The position numbers were made by a program, and so were the translations under genes. The notes under the pieces were generated by a model. It had not been told where the DNA came from and did not search any database. It saw nothing but the letters and a program-made list of their open reading frames with translations. DNA of 64,000 nt from Nemophila menziesii (taxonomy: Eukaryota > Streptophyta > Magnoliopsida > Boraginales > Hydrophyllaceae): the NCBI GenBank assembly GCA_029959085.1, contig JARWIR010000016.1, forward strand, positions 21,771,499-21,835,498. Reading direction: 5' to 3'. The first letter of the stretch is position 1; every line of letters starts with the position of its first letter. Below are positions 43,951-55,100 of this stretch, piece by piece.

Positions 43951-45650
43951 ATGGCCGACGTGATATCTAGGACACACGGAGGGGACGGTGGGGGCCGAGA
44001 CCCGAACCAAAATCCGAATAGAAACCTTGCCGACTGTAACACTCAAGGGGGTAAATAAAAAAATTATCAGAAATAATTTTAAATGTAACATATATTTTAA
44101 TTAAATCTAATTTAAAACAGAACCAATTAAACGGAAAGAACGGGGAAATGCGACACTAAAATCTGCCGTTAAGGCACTAAAAGCTGTCGGGTATCCATTG
44201 CCGATCGATTTCTGCATTTTAGACGACACGTGGAATCCATCCGGTAAGTACGGGAAACACGTTAGCCAGGTGGTCGGGCTAACTGTTCGAGAGAGGATAC
44301 CGCCATGCTACAAAGCGTGGAGTAAAGTTCTGATGGTCGACAAAATATCAGTCATTAAGCGATTATCGGTAATGTTAATACTTATATATATATTAATTTA
44401 TTAATTTAATTTAATTTTAAAAAATATATTGGATGTAGCAATTTTTCGATATACCTAATTGGAGGAGAAGGGATGATTGGAAATTTATAGCTGGTAATTT
44501 GGACGATACAATGCGATTAAGGTACAAAGACTACAAATATGATACGAAGAAGGACTATTACTTGCTGGGTAAGAAACCTACTAATTTATCTGATGAGATC
44601 TGGAAGAGATGTTGTGACTTGTGGGGTTCAGAGGAGACAAAGGTATATATATAATTTTTTATAATTTAGATTATATATAACGTTATTAATATTTGTATTT
44701 TAATTTTTTTCAGAACCAGGCAAAGGTGAATAAAGAAAACCGAAAATAACAAAAGAATAAGAGTGGAGCAGGGCCTCGAAAATATTCCCGAACTCGGGAT
44801 ATGCTTTACGAGGTACTTTGTTTTATATGTATAGTTGTTTAATGTATTTTGAATAACTTTTAATTATTCTGAATGAAACAGGGTGTTGAGAATGTGATCC
44901 CGAATGGGAGGGTGGTAGCTAGGGATGAGACAACTCAAGAAGACATCCCTATTCCTCAAATGGGTGCGTTTTTCGAGGTGGTGGGCAAAAGTAAGAAAAC
45001 AAAGCAGTGGAGGTCCGACGGTTATAAGAACGCTGATGTAAGTTTATTTTTAAAAGTAAAATTTAAATTATAATTTTACTCATAAATTGATTTTAATATA
45101 TTTTTCCGTGTCTATAGTTAAACAAAAATTGTTAAGGGATGTTATGAAAGATCAAGTGACTCAGAGTCAATCGGATGAAGGTTTAGCTCGTGAGTTATCG
45201 CAAAAGGAGCAAATCGAGTCGGTGACTGCTAAAAAGGCTGCTGGGTCGCCAAAGAGGAGCTGAACACCGGGTGTGGGTCGACCGAAAAAGAAGAAGAGTC
45301 CTTCGACCACCCCGACACAAGACGAGCATAACACGATGATGATGGAGGCAATAAATGAGCTTCGAGTAGCCCAAGAACTTCCAGAGTACAGACGCCCTGA
45401 TATACCCTCTACTAGCATTGAGCCTCCAGTTTTTTCTCGGGCTGTTGTGAGTGATGCGATGGGATGGATTAACGAGATGAGAGCACGTGAAGGTTTGCCC
45501 CATTTTCAGCCTATGCCTGCAGACCCTACTCCTCCTACTGGTAGTGCATCCGAGAGACTAGTTGATGAAGATGGTGATGAAGAGATGGGCAAAGATGAAG
45601 ATGGTGACGAGACCGAGGGAGAAGAGGAGACCCGTTTATATGGCCTTTAG
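43951..45650 (+). pseudogene. Second CACTA gene (Transposase_24 / TNP1-like), six exons, recently broken
   Basis: Predicted coding exons are 43951-44050, 44121-44368, 44439-44642, 44714-44812, 44882-45037 and about 45118-45650. The first five join in frame through GT-AG introns and read a Transposase_24-like region (WNPSGKYGKHVSQVVG, WRRRDDWKFIAGNLDD, LWGSEETK, MGAFFEVVGKSKK). Defects are few: TAA at 44747-44749, a frame change at the last exon, and TGA at about 45260. The last exon has an AT-hook-like GRPKKKK and ends in an acidic tail. Upstream are an array of terminal motifs and a CT-rich 5' UTR ending at a GT donor (about 42800). In En/Spm the second protein binds subterminal motifs. Confidence 0.8.
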
Positions 45651-45929
45651 TTGATTATGTTGGTGTTTATTTTTAATTATTTTGGTGATGTAATATGACT
45701 TTGACTTTTGACTATCTTTGTTTGACTTTGGTTGACTTTCTATTTGACTATGGATAATTTTGGTATTTTAATTAGTTATTTTGGTTTATAATTGGTATTT
45801 TTAATTATTAATTGTATTTTTTTTTTAAATAAAAAAATATGATTTTAGAATTATTTTTAATTGCAATAATACAATTAAATATAATTCAGAATCATATTTT
45901 TTTATATTTTTTTTAAAAATAAAACGTTA

Positions 45930-46340
45930 TTAGCGACTACTTGTAGTCGGGAAAAACATATAGTTGTAGTCGCTAATTATCAACTATTTGTGACTACCTG
46001 TAGTCGTTAATTTGAAGGCAATTTACGACTACACACACAATAGTCAGTACTATATAACTCATGCACGACTACCACGTAGTCGTAATTAACTCAGACATTC
46101 ACGACTACATTTGTAGTCGGTAAGATTTCCACGACTACAATGTAGTCGTAATTAACTAATTAATTCTAGCGACTACATAATAGCCGTGCGTCGTTAGATA
46201 TGACTTCTAACGACAAGTTTATGGCGACTAAGTTTTACGACTACATGTAGTCGGCAGATATCAAAATTGTTATTCGCGGCTATTTTTTTCATTTTTAGCG
46301 ACTACAGATATAATTGCAAAAGCTATTACGCGGTGTAGTG
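45930..46340. repeat. CACTA 3' subterminal motif array
   Basis: ACGACTAC, GTAGTCG and GCGACTAC occur a dozen or more times in both orientations up to the CACTA terminus at 46340. Confidence 0.85.
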
Positions 46341-46367
46341 ACTTAAAAAGATCACATTAATATCTTA

Positions 46368-46546
46368 AGTAATGCTGGATATCACTCCAAATCGTATCAC
46401 CCTTTTATCGTCTTTTAGGTGGACCAATCATAAAGGAAAGAGAAAATAATAAATTAGGAAAAAGAAATCATATGATTGGTTAATTTAAAATCCATCTAAA
46501 AAGCGATAAAAAAATAATATGATTTGAGGTGATATCCAACATTACT
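46368..46546. mobile_element. MITE with AGTAATG ends
   Basis: The left end AGTAATGCTGGATATCAC matches the inverted right end AGTAATGTTGGATATCAC. The inner arms (TGGACCAATCAT versus ATGATTGGTTAA) make a 179-bp palindrome-like element. The AGTAATG terminus is shared with the twin MITEs at 34718-35071. Confidence 0.75.
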
Positions 46547-47858
46547 CTAATATCTGACTGACGCTAAAAATCCTGGATCACACTTTTTTGCGATAAGATT
46601 ATTTCAAATGTTCATAATACAATATTAAAACTCAGTATCTTTTGTGAGGTATATCCATTATAATTGAGGCTATAAAAACATGATGGACACCTCTTCATGT
46701 GAAAATCGAATGAAGAAAATTCTTCTTATCACTATCATTGACTATAGTTGACTATTATCATTTTGATCCTTGCCAAGTTGCCACCTTGTAGATGATAGAG
46801 AATCTTGGCCGTAATATTATTATCTTCCAGTCTCAGTATCTATATAAAAGTTCAAGTATATCAACTTTTCATTAAATGCACCAAATGCGCCCCCAAAAAA
46901 AAAAAAAAAGAAAAAAAAATTAATTGCACCAAATAATTAATCCAGTAATTCTTTATTGTAAGAAAGTCCAAATCTTCAAAACTGCGAATAAAATAATTTA
47001 TTTCAAAAATTCTTTAAACGTGGAAGGTCTATATAAGTCCCACCATGATGTTTAATTAATAAGTCACTCAGTTGGCAAGAGGTGTGTGGATTAATAAGCT
47101 ATCATACAACCATGCTAGGTACAAAATCACTATCATCAGACAAATAAATTTGATAAATCTACATACGTATACATATTGCTTTGTTTATGTTTTCTATTGA
47201 TAGAATGAAAAAATTCCTTTTATTTTATAATATAATATTTTTGCTACCAGAGAAATATCTAATTATTAGATTCACACTTTCTTTCTTTTTTCCCCTAAAT
47301 ATCTGATGCCAATGTCAATAATAAATAAGAAATAAGATCCCGCTTCAAAATGCAAAATACAATCTTAGGTTAGATCAATCACACCGGTCTCGAATGATAA
47401 TGTCCTATAATCCATCGAAAGTTGGATATGTCTGTTCTAGTCTTCGACGAATGATAACTAATCAAAACTATATGTGTTTTAGTAATAAAACTTTACTCTT
47501 GTACCTTAGTTACCACATAAAACATGAAAGTAGTTGAAAAACTAATCTATGAAAGGAACAAACATCCAAAAGTTGATTGAATACAATATCTGTAACCTCG
47601 TTTTCAATATTGGAAGCTAGATTACTTTAAATAAACAATATAAATATAACGTTTGTCTTGCATCACAAGTTTTCCAACTTGGAAAACTTTGTATAATGAA
47701 TATAATGTTCCACATTTGTTTGGAGCTAGCCGGACTAGTAAATAATGATAATATTTGTGAGTTTACTTTGTAATTTTGATTACCAACTTTTAGATTTGTT
47801 AATTTGAGGTCAAGTATTTATTTTTGGAGCAATGCTATATATTTTTTTTTTGGTATCA

Positions 47859-47889
<31 letters not shown>

Positions 47890-48129
47890 CATTTTTGTCA
47901 AAAAGGAAGAGATTACAACGAACATATTATTTTATACTTTTTTTTCTACAAAATATTAAAAAAATCAAATGAATCAAACAGTGAATCATCAATCCAGTCA
48001 AGAATTCATTTAACACATTTGGATAGAATGACCGGTACACCATTAAAGTCTCTTTTAACATGTAACATTTTTTTTACTAGAATTTTTTTCATCTAACTTC
48101 AAACTTCAACAATCACTAGTTTGACTTTT
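46547..48129. other. A/T-rich intergenic region
   Basis: No gene or ordered repeat is supported. There is a poly(A)-rich tract at about 46890-46918 and a (TA)n tract at about 47867-47889. LINE 3' UTR sequence may begin before 48130. Confidence 0.5.
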
Positions 48130-49850
48130 CAACATGTCTTCAATTTTTCAAGATTATCAGAGTAAAACGAGCAACTTTGAAAACTGAGATCTGCCGCAGA
48201 CTTCATGGTCAAAAGAATAACGCAAATTTCACCTTCTACGATACAATTGATTTTACATCGTTTCTTAACTCTGTGTTTGATTTCCACTTACTTACTAACT
48301 TGCCACAGAAACTGCGCTTGCTGGTTCTCATTTTTTATAAACGAGGCATCATTAAGCTAGATCATCTCTACATTATCGTGAAAAATTGTGTTACTATAAT
48401 CTGGCTCACTATTACAATGGTTATTACTTGAAGTAACATCCCTATCCATTTCAAGATATTCAACAAAAAAATCTTTAATTAATGATTTAGTCTTGTTATT
48501 GATCTCCCAAATACATCATTTTTTGTTTTCATAGAATCCTAATATTCTTGACCTCCATATGTTCCACAAGGTGCAAAAGATAATTGATGTAATCAACATC
48601 TTATTTCATCAATTTTTAGTAGTTTTTAACAGTCTTGATCATCCAATCTCTCATTTTCCTATCAAAGTTGCGGTCAATTTTACACTGTAGTTAAGAATTA
48701 GGCCAAAGACGCATGCTAAGAAGACATTTAATTAAAAGGTGTTCCACAAATTCGACTTCACTTTCACACCATTCACATGTATCAGTTTGCACTCATTTAT
48801 TCATTTTTAAACCCTTCTTAGTTGGTATGGCGTTGTTGTAAATTTTCCAAATAAAATTCTTAATTTTTAAGGGGACGTTAGAGTGCCAAACCAATTTCTA
48901 AAACTCGCTATCATTGTTCTCGCCCGTCTTAGAGGATTGACTTTCCTTTACGAGCTCATTTTGGACAAGACAATGGTAACCAATTTTGTGGAGAATTTAC
49001 CATCCTTTGTGTTCGGCCAAATAATTTTTTCTTTCTTATCTAATTGTAAAATCAAAATTTTGATTATTTCAGCAATGTCTTTTGAAGTACATAAGATTTT
49101 TATTACATCGAGATCACATCCTCTCATGTTTTTATTGAAAAATTTACCCGCTTTGGTCAATGTACAACCCGCTGGTTTATCCAATTTGTAACCTTTTTCA
49201 ATTCAAGAGTGCTCCCAAATATCAGTTGTAAGACCATTTTAGATTTTCCAGATACATTCCTCTTTCAAGAATTGTAGACCTATGAAGATATTCGTCCAAC
49301 TCCATGATTGTTTTTTCTTAAGTTTTAGTTCCACATACTATTGCTAGGAAAATAGATTCTTTTAAGAACTTTAGCGACCAAAGAATTTGGATTATTAAGA
49401 ATCCTCCATGCTTGGTTTGACAGTAGTGCCAAATTAATTTTCGAAAGTCTCTAAAACCAATTCCGCTGATAAATTTTTCTTTGACAATTTTTTCTATGCG
49501 ACCCAATGGATTTTCTTCTTGAAACCCTAATTACACCAAAAATTAGCAACAAGACTACTAAGTTTTTTACACAAGGATTTTGGGATTTTAAAAATTGACA
49601 TTGCATAATTTCGTATAGATTGCAACACGACTTTAATTAAAACCTCGTTTCCCCCGTCCAAGAGGAGTTTGGCCACCCAACTGGCTGATTTTGCGATTAG
49701 TCTATCTTTGATATAATTCAAATTTTCACTCTTAGATCTTTTTAATGAAAGAGGGATGCAAAGTTATTTTTCCTACGACTTTGCAGCTCCAATACTTAGG
49801 TATCCAGACACCTCCTTAATCATATTATATGGTGTACCATTTCCTAAATC
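48130..49850 (-). pseudogene. L1-like LINE 3' half, degenerate
   Basis: Minus-strand frames read the C-terminal RT region: LIAKSASWVAKLLLDGGNEV at about 49700-49640 and IPKSLCKKLSSLVANFWCN to about 49530. An RFRKLIWHYCQ-type stretch lies at about 49450, followed by zinc-region pieces at about 49180-48950 (DKKEKIIWPNTKDGKFSTKL). The same family is at 26010-29215 (IIWSHTKDDNFSTKLG). The 5' half and endonuclease are absent. The block ends where the inverted Athila-like LTR begins. Confidence 0.75.
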
Positions 49851-50016
49851 CTGTTAGGGTAGATAGGATGCTATTGTACGGTACTAATGACCTCGTACAA
49901 TACTTTTAAACGATTGACTGCGTAAATCCTAATGACTACGAGGCTAGTCAAGACCGTCAGGTTCACTAACACACACCACACGTCTATATGCTATATCCGA
50001 GATTAAACCCCCCGGG

Positions 50017-50483
50017 CTTTATTGTAGATCTCGGTTTTGCGGCCTAAGTGGTCGACCGGGGCATAGCGCCTAGGCGGGATTACACAGAGATTAGGCGGGA
50101 TTAGACAGGGTTGAATATCGTTGTGTAATTTTGTATATTTAGTAATATATGTAGTATTTGTAATAAATTTAACTATTTAAGTCGTAAAATTCATCTAACA
50201 ACACTATATTATATATAAAATTACTAAAATTTGAGTTATAGTATCAATTCAAGAATTCTAGAGAATAAATAAAATAAAAAGAAGGTCTATGCGGATATTT
50301 TTCAACTAATCGGCGCCTAGGCGACCATCTTTTACCAATAATTGGTACGTAGGCGGCCTAGACGCCTATTCCACGGTGACTAAGGCGTTAGGCAAAAAAC
50401 TCTTAGAATTTTTACCAGGCGTAAGTGGCTAAGGGGGGAGTTGACGCCTAAGCGGCGCCTAGGCGGGGATATCTACAACATAT
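50017..50483. mobile_element. hAT-like MITE rich in GCCTAGGCG, second copy
   Basis: It is a relative of 16108-16556 in the other orientation, with ATTGTAGATCTCGG and GATATCTACAACAT ends, CGCCTAGGCGG clusters and a shared A/T-rich centre. No clear 8-bp duplication remains. Confidence 0.8.
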
Positions 50484-50697
50484 AATTACAATCCTAGAAG
50501 ATAAATTGTGCATAATGGAACTTTGGATTAAATAGTTTGGAAATAAATCTAATACTAATTTACCCAAAGAATAAAGATGGAGAAGTGTAGAATTGATGCA
50601 GTGAAGTTCAAACTCTTGATTCTTCCTCCTCTTGATTGCTTCGATGATGAATATTAAGCTTTGGCAACCAACATATGCTTTTATAAGGTTAGGAAAT

Positions 50698-50700
<3 letters not shown>

Positions 50701-50787
<87 letters not shown>
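50701..50787. repeat. (TA)n microsatellite
   Basis: About 43 uninterrupted AT dinucleotides lie inside the inverted LTR. Open frames across it are artefacts. Confidence 0.98.
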
Positions 50788-50789
<2 letters not shown>

Positions 50790-51522
50790 TGTTATGTTGA
50801 AATCCATAGTGTTGCCCAAGTTGTAGAGTCCAAATTCAACTCTAACTCGTTTTCCTTAATTGTAAGACTAAATAACCTTTAGAATTTTGTAAAATTCATA
50901 ACTCCTTTGTTATAGCTCAGAACCCAGTGATCTTTATATCAAAACAACCACAATTAAAATAACTTTCTGAATATAAAAGGGCCCCTTCAAATTCCTTGTC
51001 GATTTTATGCAGATTTGAAAATACTACATGTTTCTAAATTTAGACGACACTGCACAACTTTGGTATTTCGAGCATAACTTCTTCATCTTAAGTCTAAATT
51101 CACTTTTTCCACTTCTCATATTTCACTTACTTCGTGGCCCACAACTTTAATTTGAACCAATAAGCCTGAATTCGCACCAGTAAGCCTCAAAAATTGAAAT
51201 AAGTGACGACTTGATTTCTTCTAAAACTGCTCCACCTTTGCCAAAGTGATTTCTTTTGATCTTTTAAAGCTTCTTCTTGGGTTTGGACATGAATTTTTAC
51301 TCATTCTCTTCATCTTGGTTCCTCCTAGCATCCATATAACTTAAATATTCACACTGAACAATAAAGTTACACACAAAAGCTCTAAAAGTAACAATAATTC
51401 CAAAACAAAGGAAGAAAGTGCATTAGGTCATAATACGAGGATTAATCTAATAACTTTACCCATTTTAACCCTAAAATTATGTCTCTTGGGAAGGTTATTC
51501 TATCACAAAACAGGAGACATCA

Positions 51523-51583
51523 AGACCCCCAACTCAAAGTTTTGTCGTCCCGACACAATAAGAAATAAAGAACAATAGGGAAG
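51523..51583 (-). other. Polypurine tract and internal stub of the inverted element
   Basis: The reverse complement reads GGGACGACAAAACTTTGAG then TTGGGGGTCT directly before the LTR start, as at 62710-62740 of the plus-strand element. About 60 bases of its interior remain before the next LTR starts at 51584. Confidence 0.8.
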
Positions 51584-53148
51584 TGATGTCTCCTTAATTG
51601 TTCTTATTTTCGACCCTTAGGAGACATCATTTTTGGTGTTTATTTAATCAATTTGATAGACTTTTGGACTAAATATGCAATAATATGATTTTCCTCTTTT
51701 ATTTCTAGCATTTTTAATTTATTAAGCTTTTGCGCGCAATATCGGTATTTTTAGTGTAAAGTTTACAGGTTTTAGATGTTAGCTAGAAGAGGAATCCGAG
51801 GAGAAAGTCAAAGATCATGATATGGAGTCAAGACTTGAAGATAAATCCCGAAGACATTATTTTTAGAGCTGAAAATCTATTTTCCAGGCCATAGATTTCT
51901 GATTTCGAGGTGCTTAAGCGATGATTTAGCCGCTGACCTTTGAAGAGAAAACATTCCTTATCGAGTTACGGAACTTTAGCAACTAGAATGAGGTCAATCG
52001 AAGTCATAACGAAGCGGGAAAATCCGTTTTAGTGAAGGTGTATCAGCAGTTAAGGGATTTTGGGCTTAGAATTTGGGCTTGGACATTTAATTAGTGTTTT
52101 ATTCTTAGGTCCAAGCCCTAATCCGTTTTTACACTTATAAAAGGAGCATTTGACTTCTATTTTCATAATAATTCACATTCTGCAAGATTAAAACACCAGA
52201 GAGAAGCAACAGAAGGAAGAAAGAAGAAGCTACAAGAGCTGGAGAGTGTCTATATCTCCGTTCGTAGTCATTCCTATTCCGGAAATTAGGTTCTTTTTAT
52301 CTTAATTTTGTAAACAATATGAATTCCCTTTTATTTAATTTAGTTTTGTTTTCAATTAATATGAGCTAAACATTTATTAGCGCTTGAGAATGCTATATGG
52401 GTAATTCCCAAATCTTATTGAATTTCATATGTTGAATTTGGGTTTCTGTTAAATTAAATTAGATTGTGTCTTTTACTCTTTTCGATAAATTGTGAATGTT
52501 TACTGTTTTTAGCGTCATGAACTAGGAACAGGTATTAGTATCTAGGCTATTCCAATTAGTGGCAATTGGATCATCCTGACGGAGGGTTTGGATACATAAC
52601 CATTTATTCAATCTAGGATAGAAGCTATTGATTCTGACGAACTTAGCTAATTCTAGGGCCAATGAGGTAATAAAACTTAAACATCCAAAAGTGGATCATA
52701 TTTACCCTGACGGAACTAGTGACACTCTAGGATCGCCTTATAGTCCACCCTGACGGGGGTATAAGGAGTTTAGAATCCCGACCATCGTAATTGACCAATT
52801 TAACCCTTAAACAGCATAGGCTATGAAATAGGATTAGGATGACCCCTTGCGTTCTCAAGTGCTATCTTCTCATATTTGCGTTTTACATCATTCTACTTGC
52901 GTCTTGGCTTTTAATTGCATCTTCCATTTAGTCTTTTATTACTTAGCATTAATACAAAACCAAACAAACATATTATCTTTATTTGTTTTCATAAGTGTAA
53001 TCAATCATTAATAGATAAGCATTGTAGTCAACCATCCCGTCCTTGGAACGAATCTGTTTTATCAACTATATTACTTAGGACAACCGTACACTTGCGGTTG
53101 TGGTTCGATTATTTATTGCATATTTTTAGAACACACAAAGGACCACCA
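51584..53148 (+). repeat. 5' LTR of the Athila-like element
   Basis: It is 1565 bp, TGATGTCTCC to GACCACCA. CTTATAAAAGG at about 52136 is a likely TATA box, with transcription entering the CATTCTGCAAG leader. Four CCTGACGG-type motifs lie at about 52573, 52632, 52703 and 52749, and GTACACTTGCGGTT at about 53086. Confidence 0.9.
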
Positions 53149-53154
53149 AGTTTT

Positions 53155-53172
53155 TGGCGCCGCTGCCGGGGA
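53155..53172 (+). other. Primer binding site (tRNA-Asp type)
   Basis: TGGCGCCGCTGCCGGGGA matches the complement of the plant tRNA-Asp 3' end with one change. This is the primer used by Athila elements. Confidence 0.85.
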
Positions 53173-53281
53173 CGGTAACGTGTGACCACGGTGTTTATCC
53201 TTTAGTGATAGTTGCATTTATTTTATCAGTTTTACGCTTTTTTTTGTTTGTTTATCTTTTTCAGGTTTTTAGGTTTGGTGT

Positions 53282-55100
53282 ATGCGAAGAAGGCTATTCA
53301 AGGATCTAGAGACAACACCTCCGATCCTTAATAATCCAGAATCGTTGATCAGACTTGCTAACAAGAGAAGAAGAGAACAAGAAGCCTTAGAAGTAGAAGA
53401 GTTAGTAAACAGAATGGAGAATATCAATCTTCAGAATCAACAGAATAATGGACAAGGCCAGCTAGATGCGAATGGCCAACCTTTAGCTCCAGGCATTATT
53501 CCTCAATTTCAACCACTAAATCCTAATCCTCAAGTTCAGATAGTGATGAATCAAGATCCATGGTTTGTTAATGGTCCACCAAAAGCTCCATTTCGTGCTC
53601 TTGCTATAGGAGTAGGTGCTCCAAATATAGATGTTCCAAGATTTCGTCCAGATTCGGGTATGTTAGCTCAATTCCAAAATTTTGGAAATTTTCGTGGTAA
53701 ACCAGGAGAAGATCCTATCCGAGCCGTTCAGAAATTTAAGCAGATATGTGATTCTTACATCACACAAGGAGTTTCAAAAGAACAGATGTACTATGCTGTT
53801 TTTCGATTTTTCGTTATAGATGCAGCAGGCACGATACGCAAGATCCTACGAAGATAACAAACTGAGACCAATTAGAAACTGCTTTCTTTGAGAGGTTTTA
53901 CCCGAGTAACATGAGGTTAGATGATCAACTCGAATTAACGCATTTCCGTCAAGAATATGATGAAACTTTGGGTAAGAGTTGGACAAGATTTCAGATGTGT
54001 TTAAGAAGGGTTCCCGATCATGGCTTTACAGAACAACACCGACTAAAAATCTTTTACAAAGGCCTTGATGGAACTTCGAGAGAGAAGTTGGATTTGTTAT
54101 GTGGTGCAGGTTTTCTTCAAGTTCAACCCATGTATGCTAAAATCATTTTGGAAAGAACAGTCAAGAATGAAGTTGGGTTGAATTCAGTAAGAACACCGGT
54201 TAAAGGAGTGAATAATGTTAATATGGAAGAAAAATTTACTACGCTTGAGAATAAGATTCAGACTACTATAGAGCAACAGTTGAAACAGCTTACTGTAGCT
54301 GTAAAAGAAGGATTTTCGGGTAAGAAGGTAGCTGTGCAAGCTGCACAAGAGGTTTATATGTGTTCGATTTGTAGGGTAGATGATCATGATGAGGAAAGTT
54401 GTCCGAATAACCAAGAGCCTGTGATGTTTGTGTCCAATAGAGGTAACTTCAATTCAAGTGGTAATGGATATCAGCCTAACAGAAACCATCCTGGGTTTCA
54501 ATATTCAAATCCGAATGGGGCAGCCAATCCTACATATGCGTATCAGCCGCATCCCCAAGGTAACAATTACAATCCAAGACCACACAACAATTATCAAGGA
54601 GGACAGAATCAGGGTAATTATGTACAAAGGCAAGCTCCTCAGAATACTTACGATGAAATCTTGAACCAAAAAGCTTTACCGGCCCATCCACAAGAAGGAG
54701 TAGTTACACTTCAGAAAACCGTTGAAAGTTTAATTTCTCTTCAAACACAAGCTATGGAACGTCAACAAGCGTCTGAAGCAAATATGAAATTAATACAGAA
54801 TCAAATGGAACAATTTGCAAAACAGCTTAGTCAGCGTCCACAAGGGCAACTCCCTAGTGACACAGAAAATCCGAGACAACATGAAGATTGCAAAGCTGTT
54901 ACATTAAGAAGTGGTAAGAACCTTCCCCCACCTCCTTTTCCTGTTATGAAAGAGAAAGAAGTTCCAAGAAAAGAAAAGGAAGTGGGTGAGAAAGAGAATG
55001 AGAAAGATAGTGAGGTTGAAGAAATAGTAAGGCCAAGTGAGATTCCAAAGAAGAAAGATGATATTGTTAGTAATCGCCCTCCACCACCGTTTCCATCTCG
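53282..55100 (+). pseudogene. Athila gag, frameshifted
   Basis: From ATG 53282 the frame reads a gag N-terminus with a Gln/Asn-rich stretch (about residues 50-100) and a retrotransposon gag domain. A frame change at about 53825-53910 moves the reading to the frame of 53911. That frame continues through the capsid end (LTHFRQEYDETLGKSWTRF) and a CCHC knuckle C-x2-C-x4-H-x4-C at 54361-54402. An Asn/Gln/Pro-rich linker and a Lys/Glu-rich stretch follow. Gag would form the particle and bind RNA. There is no stop between gag and pol in the second frame, as expected of a polyprotein; the boundary given is approximate. Confidence 0.88.

Larger units (their letters stand above)
36986..46340 (+). mobile_element. 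Complete-ended CACTA (En/Spm-like) transposon, 9355 bp
   Basis: It starts CACTACTACACGCCTGCG and ends CGCGGTGTAGTG, so both termini are CACTAC-type inverted repeats. It is flanked by the 3-bp duplication ACT (36983-36985 and 46341-46343). Both ends carry dense arrays of CGACTAC and GTAGTCG motifs. It holds a tnp2-type transposase gene (38668-42136) and a second, multi-exon gene (43951-45650). Both are broken, so the element is not self-sufficient, though its ends look usable by a related transposase. Confidence 0.93.
49852..51522 (-). mobile_element. Inverted Athila-like LTR with nested elements
   Basis: Read on the minus strand it begins TGATGTCTCCTG, the same LTR start as the element at 51584. 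It continues through a TATA-like CTTATAAAAGC (about 50690) to a GACGTGTGG and CCTGACGGTCTTGAC region near 49975-49950, shared with the solo LTR at 14541-15583. The polypurine tract next to its start (51523-51540) marks it as a 3' LTR. Its U5 side appears truncated near 49850 at the LINE. It contains the hAT-like MITE at 50017-50483 and a (TA)n tract. Confidence 0.75.

Noticed and set aside
45167..45503. Antisense ORFs over the last exon of the second CACTA gene
   Set aside because: Shadows of the sense frame with the AT-hook and acidic tail.
50448..50882. Open frames of alternating Tyr-Ile across 50701-50787
   Set aside because: Pure translation of a (TA)n microsatellite on both strands.
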